A DNA stretch of 64,000 nt from contig NZ_CP083590.1 in assembly GCF_020099395.1 (NCBI RefSeq), forward strand, positions 2,728,001 to 2,792,000, given 5' to 3'. Every line of letters begins with the position of its first letter. Position 1 is the first letter of the stretch. Shown here piece by piece: positions 1-7,468 of this stretch. The notes below the pieces were generated by a model that saw only the letters and a list, made by a program, of their open reading frames with translations, searched no databases and was not told the DNA's origin. Position numbers and translations under genes: made by a program. The DNA is from Streptomyces mobaraensis. Lineage in GTDB: Bacteria > Actinomycetota > Actinomycetes > Streptomycetales > Streptomycetaceae.

Positions 1-717
1 CATGCGTGCGCCACCGCGTTTACGCTGCCTCTCCACGCTATACGTCACATCGGAGATCGCGCGGTTGGCTTCGATGGCGTAGCGCTTCCCCAGCTCGAAG
101 AGCCTAAAGTGGTTTTCGACCCGTGCGATGAGCGTGGCATCCCAGGATGCCGGCGGGTTGACGAAGAAGCGCAGCCGCACCGTGCCCGAATCGTGGATCG
201 ATTGCGCATCCAACCAGCCCTCATGGGATATCCGGTCGAGATATGGATGCAGGAGGGTGTTCTCGGCGCTGTCCGGCTGCTTGTTCCCCTTGATCAAATT
301 GCACCGCTCGCAGACGGGGACAAGGTTGAGCGGATCGACACACAGCACAGGGAAGTGACTCTTCGGCATGAAGTGGTCAAGTTGGCGAACGGTGCCCTGT
401 CTGCACAACGGACAGCGTTCGTTGGGTGGAGCGGCCATCAGCTCGTCACGTATCACCCGCCCCCCGACGGTCTGCATGCCGTTCTCGTAGGCCCAATCCA
501 CGAAGGCGTCGTCGGCGATCTCGGGAACCTTAAAGCCCTTCGGGTCAAGGTCATGCAGATTCCTGGCAGCCGCAGCCTCACGAAGCGCCTGACCAGCCTT
601 CTGCACAGCGTTGGCCGCGTTAAGCAGAAGCTCACGCCGCTCTTCCGCTTTGGTACGAGCGACACATGCCCGGTAACTGTCACTCGCCTTCCGCATGGGA
701 ACCTTTAGGGGCCACAT
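1..717 (-). CDS. HNH endonuclease, PtuB-like (partial, runs off the left edge)
   Basis: The reading frame opens with ATG at 717 and stays open to base 1, giving 239 residues without a stop. An HNH zinc-finger core is plain: CPLC at residues 102-105, DH at 114-115, the FMPKS stretch just after, NL at 131-132, and CERCN at 136-140. This C-x2-C / DH-x-x-PKS / NL-x-P-x-C-x2-C-N layout is characteristic of the HNH nuclease PtuB of Septu anti-phage systems and of retron-associated homologues. The start codon overlaps the stop of the upstream ATPase gene (TGATG), so the two are translationally coupled. In Septu the ATPase senses phage and the HNH subunit cuts DNA. Assignment to Septu is by motif and gene pairing, and a different AAA-HNH pair is possible. 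Confidence 0.8.
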   Translation of the reverse strand, partial: MWPLKVPMRKASDSYRACVARTKAEERRELLLNAANAVQKAGQALREAAAARNLHDLDPKGFKVPEIADDAFVDWAYENGMQTVGGRVIRDELMAAPPNERCPLCRQGTVRQLDHFMPKSHFPVLCVDPLNLVPVCERCNLIKGNKQPDSAENTLLHPYLDRISHEGWLDAQSIHDSGTVRLRFFVNPPASWDATLIARVENHFRLFELGKRYAIEANRAISDVTYSVERQRKRGGARM

Positions 718-2243
718 CAAAGGGCACCATCCGTCTTCTCTGCGAGAAGGACCCGGACCAACCCCTTTGCCTCTCCGCCGAGCTTGCCGCCGAAGTGGGC
801 AACAACCTCCTCGTAGGTGTCCAGCACGGCCACCGCTTTGCCGATCTCCGCATAGAAGCCGGACTCCATTACCTCCAGCCCGAAGACCTCATGAGTCAGC
901 ACACCCACGTTCTCACCGTACGTCTCAATCAATGGGCGCTCGGAGCGGCTGCTCTCACCCTGACGTATGAGCTTGTAGACGCAGGACCGCGGCACCGTCT
1001 GAAGTACGACTGGCGAGTGTGTAGCAACCACTGCGACGCCGTTGCGCGCGGACAACAGGTTAGACAGCGCCTGCATGAAGGAAGCCAGCAGCGGCGGATG
1101 CAAATGGGCCTCAGGCTCGTCCACCAGGACCAGGGACTGCTCTGCCACGAGATGCACGAGCTGTGTCATGGTCAGCGCCACGATAGCGTGACCTGAACTC
1201 ATCCGCCCAAAGGCAGAGGTCAGTTCCCGCACGTGTGATTCGGGAACTTTCATGCCGACCCGTATGTCCCGGGCGTAGGCCGCGATGGCAGAGTTCGCGA
1301 ACTGCGGGTCACGACTCAACAGCATCATGGCCTCACGCCAGCGCATGAGCTCGCGCGAGTTGATGACGGCATGGACTCCAGCGTTGAAGGCCGCTTGCAG
1401 CCGTTGCTGCTGGGTGCCGGTGGGCAGATCGTCGAGCGAGTTGTCTTGAAGGCCGACGTAGGTGTACTTCACCGCTTGGGGACCGCTCTCCTCGACCACT
1501 TCGACGAAGGGATCGAAGGCGCTGAAGGTAACTGAGACCACGTTTACGAACCGCTCGCCCGTTGCGGACGTGGACGTCGGGAGCACATCCACGCGGCCGA
1601 ATTCCGTGCGCCTCTCGGGCCAGACAACCGCAGCGGCAAGATTCCGTAGCAAGGTCGTCTTGCCAACTCCGTTGCGACCGATGAGGACATGGATATTGCT
1701 AGACGGTGTGGATTCCGGATCGACCTTGAAGTCGAGAGTGCTCTCAGCCCCATGCCCCGGTGCTGTGTAGCAGAACCGGTACTCGGTCAGCCGGACTCCG
1801 CCGCGTGCGATCCGGTTAAACTGCGCCCTGACCGTCTGTTCCTCGATCGTTCGCAACAGTGATGAGCGTGTCACTGGGTACTGCATAGCGGATTCAAGAA
1901 GGTCGAGATTGTAGGCCACGTCAGACAGCCCTCGAAGGATTGCTTCGCGCCTGTCGTGTCCGAGCTTCTTGATGTTGTCGTAGTAGCGATCACTCTGCCC
2001 GAGGGAGAAGAGCTCTCCCGGAGGCGAGTCATCGTAGACCCCAGCACGGATGGGGCTGGGGCCGTCTCCCTGATCAGCGACGGCGACCTTGACGAAGCCC
2101 AGGTTCATCTGCGTCTGTGAGTCTCTGTACCAGAGCGTATAGCCCGTCCGAAAGCCGAAGTCATCCCAGTCATCGGCCACCAGGACCGCAGCCTCGGGGC
2201 CCGAGCGCACTGGCGTATCTTGGGGCAGGACAATGAACTTCAC
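717..2243 (-). CDS. AAA (SMC/ABC-type) ATPase, PtuA-like defence protein
   Basis: The protein is 508 residues. The first 175 or so are not recognised, and an ABC/SMC-like ATPase follows. Walker A is GRNGVGKT at 189-196, a signature-like SSGH lies near 349-352, and Walker B with its extension is VDEPEAHLHPP at about 374-384. An H-loop VVATHSP follows near 405. The EPEAHLHP form is typical of OLD/RecF-like AAA_21 ATPases used in defence. The gene directly precedes and overlaps the HNH gene, the arrangement of PtuA and PtuB in Septu. It lies 197 bp downstream of a metallopeptidase gene, so it may have its own promoter or be read from the restriction operon. The PtuA label is by analogy and context. 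Confidence 0.8.
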   Translation of the reverse strand: MKFIVLPQDTPVRSGPEAAVLVADDWDDFGFRTGYTLWYRDSQTQMNLGFVKVAVADQGDGPSPIRAGVYDDSPPGELFSLGQSDRYYDNIKKLGHDRREAILRGLSDVAYNLDLLESAMQYPVTRSSLLRTIEEQTVRAQFNRIARGGVRLTEYRFCYTAPGHGAESTLDFKVDPESTPSSNIHVLIGRNGVGKTTLLRNLAAAVVWPERRTEFGRVDVLPTSTSATGERFVNVVSVTFSAFDPFVEVVEESGPQAVKYTYVGLQDNSLDDLPTGTQQQRLQAAFNAGVHAVINSRELMRWREAMMLLSRDPQFANSAIAAYARDIRVGMKVPESHVRELTSAFGRMSSGHAIVALTMTQLVHLVAEQSLVLVDEPEAHLHPPLLASFMQALSNLLSARNGVAVVATHSPVVLQTVPRSCVYKLIRQGESSRSERPLIETYGENVGVLTHEVFGLEVMESGFYAEIGKAVAVLDTYEEVVAHFGGKLGGEAKGLVRVLLAEKTDGAL

Positions 2244-2440
2244 CGGGTCGAGCCTCCGGTTCCGCGGCGGACACCCGCACTTCGGTCGAACTGGGTTTGG
2301 ACTCTATCGCCTCTCTCTGACAGGACGAGCACGACCTCTTCGGCTCAAGGCCGTGCCCCCTGTCGTGGCTCACGCTGCCGTCAGCAATGCGGTCCTGTTT
2401 GCGTAGATTCGCCCTGCGAGGAGTCCCTTCTCCCGCTCTC
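2244..2440. other. Intergenic gap between metallopeptidase and PtuA-like gene
   Basis: The 197 bases between two minus-strand genes show no convincing reading frame and no strong hairpin. A separate promoter for the ATPase-HNH pair would have to lie here, but I could not point to a clear one. Confidence 0.4.
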
Positions 2441-3163
2441 TCAGCTCCAAGATTCCTCTGCAAGCGGCGCGTCATTCAGCTGGTCACGAAGGCTCCGCCA
2501 ATTCGGAATGAACCTTTCCATGAGCTTTGTGAAGCGCTCATCGTGATTGCGTTCAAAGTAGTGCGTCATCTCATGGACAACGATGTACTCGAGGCAACCT
2601 GGGGGCTTCTTGGCTAGCTCAACATTGAACCAAATGCGCCCGGTCTCACGATTACACGAACCCCACTTGGTCTTCATTCGCTTGATATTCCACCGCGGCA
2701 CCGAAACCTCGAGAGCGGCTTCCCATTTGGAAATAAAACCCGGGAGCACATGCCGAAGCTGCTCCCGATACCAACGGTCCAATAGTTCCCGCCGTCGTTC
2801 AGTCGTTGTGCCGACCGGGATATACAGCAGCAGTCGTTCACCATCTAGTTCGATGTGAGCCCGCCCGGGACGCTCCACGACCTTCATCCTGCGACGAACG
2901 CCCCATACATAGTGGGACTCGCCTGTGACCATCTCTCGCGTGGACTGTCGTTCGACAGATTGAAACTGCTCTCGCTGCTGCTTGATCCACGGTAGGCGTT
3001 GGATCACAGCGAGTCGCACCTGCTCGTCGTCGAGTTGGTGCGGCGCTGCTACACGGACACGCCCTAGTGGCGGATAAACACCGATGTGCAGGTTCTTGAT
3101 GTCCTTGTAGATGATGTCAACATCGATGCCACGGATGGTGAGAGAGGCGCTAGCGGTACTCAT
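2441..3163 (-). CDS. YgjP/DUF45-type zinc metallopeptidase of the restriction operon
   Basis: The protein has 240 residues. A central KTKWGSC at about 164-170 and a zinc motif HEMTH at 197-201 with a further ligand His at 207 (NHDERF) define the YgjP/DUF45 group, often labelled M48 family metallopeptidase. No signal peptide is seen, so it should act in the cytoplasm. Its start overlaps the 3' end of hsdR by 14 bp, so it is a true operon member. Such proteases are repeatedly found beside type I restriction genes. Whether it trims restriction subunits or has its own defence role is not known to me. The start at 3163 gives a typical N-terminus for the family. Confidence 0.85.
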   Translation of the reverse strand: MSTASASLTIRGIDVDIIYKDIKNLHIGVYPPLGRVRVAAPHQLDDEQVRLAVIQRLPWIKQQREQFQSVERQSTREMVTGESHYVWGVRRRMKVVERPGRAHIELDGERLLLYIPVGTTTERRRELLDRWYREQLRHVLPGFISKWEAALEVSVPRWNIKRMKTKWGSCNRETGRIWFNVELAKKPPGCLEYIVVHEMTHYFERNHDERFTKLMERFIPNWRSLRDQLNDAPLAEESWS

Positions 3164-6100
3164 GGCGCGCCTTCAACAATTCCAGTAGCTCATCAAGCCG
3201 GTCAAAGTCGGCGGGCAGCGCCTGAGCGAGCGCGCGCCTGACCTTCTTTTCTTTCATCGTGTCACCCACCCACGAGTCGGGCTTGATATGGAGGATAGTG
3301 GTGTCTACAACCACGGAGAGGTCCGATGTTGGACCGAAGAAATCAATCAGAGCGCGGCGAGCACCATTGTTAGCCCACTCCGGGTACTGGGCACCTGACT
3401 CGCCCTTGCCAAGCTTGGACGCGTGCTCCAGGAGCTTCGCGAGATAGTCCTTGTAGTCCAAAGCACTCTGCCGCCGTTCCTCAAGTATGGCGTCGAGCAG
3501 CTCCGACATCTTGTCGTAGTACTTGGGGTTCATCGGGCGCTCGTCGATGATCACCGCCCGCATATTGTTGGTGATCGTTTCCGCCACCGCTTCCGGGTCC
3601 TTCTTGATACCCGCGGGAAGCTTGTCGAGCGCGCCAGCTCCCATCTCGACGATCAACTGGACCAGCCCGGCTTCCTGGAAGTCAGAGACCACCTCGGAGG
3701 GGCTGGCGCTGATGTACGTGTCCAGTAGGTGTCGCATGCCGGCTTCATACTGCTTGAAGTCAACATTCTCGCCGGCACCGAGCTTCACCTCTTCACGCAC
3801 GCTGGCGTAATGGGCGATCTCTTCCTTGATCGTTGTGGCTTCGGCGTCACTGTACCCAGCAGCGAGCATTTCGTTGGCGAGGTTGCCGTACGCGCGAGTC
3901 ACGGCCGCCACGGACTTGTAAAGCTCCACCCGCTTGGGTTCATTGGCCTTGAGCTGCTCGGTGTTGCCCTGCTCCAGGGCGCAGAAGTACTGCTGGTACT
4001 GGAGGGTGTTCTTTGGGGGGGCGACCGGCTCACAGAGCGCCCGGACCTTCTCCAGAGCCTCATCGAGGTCGACACGGGCCTTTTCGATCCGGTCTGACAG
4101 CAGCCCTTCGATGTCCTTCGACTCGTAGCCTTCGAGGGCCCCGCCGGTGTAGTGCGTGATCGCGGACTCAAGGGAGTTGAACAGGTCACGGTAGTCGACA
4201 ATGTAGCCGTAGTCCTTGTCTTCACCATCGAGACGGTTGACCCGGCAGATCGCCTGAAACAGGCCGTGGTCCTGCATCTTCTTGTCGATGTACAGGTAGG
4301 TCGCACTCGGAGCATCGAAGCCGGTCAGGAGCTTGTCGACGACGATGAGCAGCCGCATCTGGGCCGGGTCATTGATGAAACGTTCCTTGACGTCCCTCTC
4401 GAACTGCTCGACCTTGCCCATCGCCTTGTCTGCAGGCTCGTTGAAGTGATCCGCGAGCATCTGCCGGTAGATCTCGTACTGGCGCAGCCGCTCCGTCGCA
4501 CCGTGCCCTGAGTCTTCCTTGGCGATGTCACTTGCCTGCGGGGTGTACGACGTGATGATGGCGCATTTACCCTTGAACCCGGCCTGAACGAAAAGCTCGT
4601 AGAACTTACACGCCTGGTAGATGCTCTGGCTGACGAGCATGGCATTGCCTCGGCCATCCATCAGCCGCGGCTTGGTCTCCATGTCGAAAAGGATGTCATT
4701 GACTATCTGCCGGGCTCGCGGCTCCGAGCTGGCGACCTTCTGAACGGTGCCCCAGCGCTTCTTGAGCTCAGCGCGGGAGAGGTCAGTCATGCCGCGGGTC
4801 TTAGCTTCGAACCACTGGTCGACCTTCGCCGGCGAGGTCAAATCCTGGTCGATGTTGCGAGCCTCGTACCGCAGGTCGAGCACGACACCGTCGGCAACGC
4901 CCTCATTGAACTTGTAGGTGTGAATGAAGCTGCCGAACCGTTGGACAGTGGTGTCCTTGTCCTTCTTGAGGAGAGGTGTTCCGGTGAAACCAATGAACAT
5001 GGCCCCAGGCATGAGCGCCTTCATAGCGTCGTGCATCTTGCCCGACTGCGTACGGTGGGCCTCGTCCACGAAGACGAAGAGGTTGCCTTTGGCTTGGAAG
5101 TCCTTAGGGACGGCCGTTGTGAGCTCACGAATGAACTCACTCTCAGCTTCATCACGGGCGACCGCGTCTTCCGAGCCACGGAACTTGTGAACCAGCGAGC
5201 ACATCAGCCACTCTTCGCTCGCGTTCAAAGTGGCAAGGAGATCAGCGCCGCTCCTGGTCCGATAGATGGGCTCTTTGGCTCCCTGAAAGACCTTCTGAAT
5301 CTGATCATCCAGTTCGGTCCGATCAGTGATCAGCAAGACCCGTGGATTTGTGCCAACTTGAGACTCCCGGATCCATTTAGCCAGCCACACCATCGTCAAC
5401 GACTTGCCGGAGCCCTGGGTATGCCAGATAATACCGCCCTCGCGCTTGCCGATCCGCTCCTGAGCCGCCTTGACGCCAAAGTACTGGTTGTGCCGACACG
5501 TCTTCTTCTGCCCCGCGTCGAAGAGCATAAAGTCATGAACCAGCTCGAGCAGGCGTTTCTTCGAGCAGAGCTGCGTCAACGACCGGTCGAGGGGATCGGC
5601 GATGTCGGACGGTTCACGCCACGCGAGCCAGTACTTCTCCGGCGTATCGATAACGCTGTAACGCAGCCCCTCGACGTCGTTGCCGGCCATGACAAGCTGC
5701 ACCGTCGTGAAGAACGACCGGATGAACTCGGGGCGCTGATTCCCGATGCTTTGCCGGATCCCTTCAGAAACGGCGACCTTCGAGCGCTTGAGCTCAATCG
5801 TTCCGAAGGCTATTCCGTTGACGTACAGCACGATATCCGGGCGCTTGGTGTGTTGCCCCAGCACTGTCACTTCCTCCGCTAAGGCAAAGTGATTGGCTTC
5901 GGGGTGGGCCCAGTCGATGAGCCACACTGTCTCCGTCTGCTCGCCAACACCAAGCTTGACCCTAACCCCGTACCGGAGCAGGCCGTAGACGTCCCGGTTC
6001 GCCTCGTACAGATCGCGGCCGCCACCAAGCGAGGCATCACTCTTCAGTTTGCCGACCGCCTTGCTGATCAGGTTGCCACTGTAGCCCCGAGCGCGGAGAT

Positions 6101-6242
6101 TTTGCGCCAGTAGCTCGACGTCGATGTTGGAGTTTTCCGGGCGATACTCCCAGTTACCAAGGTACTCGTACCCCAGCGAGTCCCGGAACAACTCGACGAT
6201 GCGGTCTTGGGTTTTGCGCTCCGGCTGGCCGACGTTGCTCAT
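3150..6242 (-). CDS. hsdR: Type I restriction enzyme, R (endonuclease/translocase) subunit
   Basis: The protein has 1,030 residues, the usual size. The N-terminal nuclease carries a PD-ExK site with D136, E150 and K152 (the ELK triplet). A superfamily 2 translocase follows, with Walker A TQGSGKS at 275-281, DEAH at 393-396, a TGTP motif soon after, and the late helicase block DKLLTGFDAPSATYLYIDK. It cuts foreign unmethylated DNA after ATP-driven translocation when bound to the HsdM/HsdS methylase core. Its ATG (6242-6240) overlaps the TGA stop of hsdS, so translation is coupled. All key motifs are present and the gene looks functional. Confidence 0.95.
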   Translation of the reverse strand: MSNVGQPERKTQDRIVELFRDSLGYEYLGNWEYRPENSNIDVELLAQNLRARGYSGNLISKAVGKLKSDASLGGGRDLYEANRDVYGLLRYGVRVKLGVGEQTETVWLIDWAHPEANHFALAEEVTVLGQHTKRPDIVLYVNGIAFGTIELKRSKVAVSEGIRQSIGNQRPEFIRSFFTTVQLVMAGNDVEGLRYSVIDTPEKYWLAWREPSDIADPLDRSLTQLCSKKRLLELVHDFMLFDAGQKKTCRHNQYFGVKAAQERIGKREGGIIWHTQGSGKSLTMVWLAKWIRESQVGTNPRVLLITDRTELDDQIQKVFQGAKEPIYRTRSGADLLATLNASEEWLMCSLVHKFRGSEDAVARDEAESEFIRELTTAVPKDFQAKGNLFVFVDEAHRTQSGKMHDAMKALMPGAMFIGFTGTPLLKKDKDTTVQRFGSFIHTYKFNEGVADGVVLDLRYEARNIDQDLTSPAKVDQWFEAKTRGMTDLSRAELKKRWGTVQKVASSEPRARQIVNDILFDMETKPRLMDGRGNAMLVSQSIYQACKFYELFVQAGFKGKCAIITSYTPQASDIAKEDSGHGATERLRQYEIYRQMLADHFNEPADKAMGKVEQFERDVKERFINDPAQMRLLIVVDKLLTGFDAPSATYLYIDKKMQDHGLFQAICRVNRLDGEDKDYGYIVDYRDLFNSLESAITHYTGGALEGYESKDIEGLLSDRIEKARVDLDEALEKVRALCEPVAPPKNTLQYQQYFCALEQGNTEQLKANEPKRVELYKSVAAVTRAYGNLANEMLAAGYSDAEATTIKEEIAHYASVREEVKLGAGENVDFKQYEAGMRHLLDTYISASPSEVVSDFQEAGLVQLIVEMGAGALDKLPAGIKKDPEAVAETITNNMRAVIIDERPMNPKYYDKMSELLDAILEERRQSALDYKDYLAKLLEHASKLGKGESGAQYPEWANNGARRALIDFFGPTSDLSVVVDTTILHIKPDSWVGDTMKEKKVRRALAQALPADFDRLDELLELLKARHEYR

Positions 6243-7468
6243 GCTGCGCCCTCCTTGACAGGAAGGCGTGTACGCCCCGTGAGGAGCTCCTGCACCATCC
6301 CCGTCTTCATCGCACGTGCCTTAACAAGGCGGCGCTTTGCCACAGCGATCGCATTCTCAGCATCCCGTAGCGTCGCGACAATGGCACGCTGCTCATCAAC
6401 TGGAGGGAGAATGGGGCTGACGTCGAGGAGCTTCGTCTTTGCGATGTTGTACCGGGTGGCTCCTTGCGCGAGCACCGCCACTAGTGCACGGCCACCGTCG
6501 GAACGGAAGAAATATGCCAGGTACGCGGGATCGATGCGACTGTGTCTCTTTAGGCGGTAACCAAAGCAGAAACTATTTAGAAAGGTGGTCGGGCTCGGGC
6601 TGAAGTCAACTACAGCAGCCAGTGCCACCTCTTCGGGAGTCTCTGACGACCCGTTAAATAGGACGTCTCCCCGTTGAACTGCGTTCTGCCGTTCGTTAGG
6701 CCCCACCGTCACGCGCCCAAGACCGTGACCTAGGAGTCGCGGGCCGGCCATGACTTCCATAAACGTCACAAACTGCGCCGAGCCAGCATCGAAGTCCTTC
6801 TTCGCCTTTCCTGTGAGGCCCCCGTACGTGGCACCCTCTTCTCGCAAGCACACCTCGCGCCACAGGTCGTTGAAGCCCGGGAGGCGAGTCCTACCGGTCA
6901 ACAGCTGCTGCATCATGCCCTGCTTGATCGCCTGCTTCTTAGCGATCATCTGTTCCAGTGCAAAAATCAGGTCATTAACATCTTGTATCGCATCACTAAT
7001 TCGACCCTGCTCTGCCACCGAAGGCAGAGGCAACGGCATCCGAATGAATTTATCCCGCGGAAGATGCGCGATACTCGTCTGCGTCACATAATTGGAGAAC
7101 ACTCCGACAGATGCCCAATACTCAAGCAGCGCCAGCATCAGCCGAACGTCGTAACCACCTTTCGAACGCAACCTGTGTAGAGCCTTCTGGTAGTAACACT
7201 CAAGAAGTTGGTCTCGCCAAATGGCTCCCCGGCCAACTTCGCCACCCTCGCAGACCAGAAGATCACCCTTGCGCAGGCGGAAGCGGCGCATGTCTGATCG
7301 CGTCAGAGGAACGGTTCCTACGGCCGACAAGTCAATCCTGCCCCACTGCACTGCCCGGTTCCCGATATACGGTTTTGGAATCCCAATATTCTTGACCGTA
7401 TCGAGCATCTTACCCAGCTGCACTTCGAACTGATCGCCGATTGTGGACATCGGCCAAGGCGCCGTCAT
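6239..7468 (-). CDS. hsdS: Type I restriction enzyme, S (specificity) subunit
   Basis: The protein has 409 residues with two target recognition domains, roughly 1-150 and 205-350. Each is followed by a helical spacer that ends in nearly the same sequence, QLLTGRTRLP near residue 196 and ELLTGRTRLP near 400. This internal repeat is the hallmark of HsdS and sets the spacing of the two-part DNA target. The start codon overlaps the hsdM stop (TAATG). The recognition domains are the part least likely to match relatives, and the DNA target cannot be predicted by eye. The local base composition, around 6,950-7,200, is the most AT-rich of the operon. Confidence 0.93.
   Translation of the reverse strand: MTAPWPMSTIGDQFEVQLGKMLDTVKNIGIPKPYIGNRAVQWGRIDLSAVGTVPLTRSDMRRFRLRKGDLLVCEGGEVGRGAIWRDQLLECYYQKALHRLRSKGGYDVRLMLALLEYWASVGVFSNYVTQTSIAHLPRDKFIRMPLPLPSVAEQGRISDAIQDVNDLIFALEQMIAKKQAIKQGMMQQLLTGRTRLPGFNDLWREVCLREEGATYGGLTGKAKKDFDAGSAQFVTFMEVMAGPRLLGHGLGRVTVGPNERQNAVQRGDVLFNGSSETPEEVALAAVVDFSPSPTTFLNSFCFGYRLKRHSRIDPAYLAYFFRSDGGRALVAVLAQGATRYNIAKTKLLDVSPILPPVDEQRAIVATLRDAENAIAVAKRRLVKARAMKTGMVQELLTGRTRLPVKEGAA

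Noticed and set aside
1..2243. A retron (reverse transcriptase with PtuAB-like effectors)
   Set aside because: Some retrons use PtuA/PtuB-like effectors, but no reverse transcriptase or msr/msd-like repeat is seen in the adjoining DNA inside the window. The left side is not visible.
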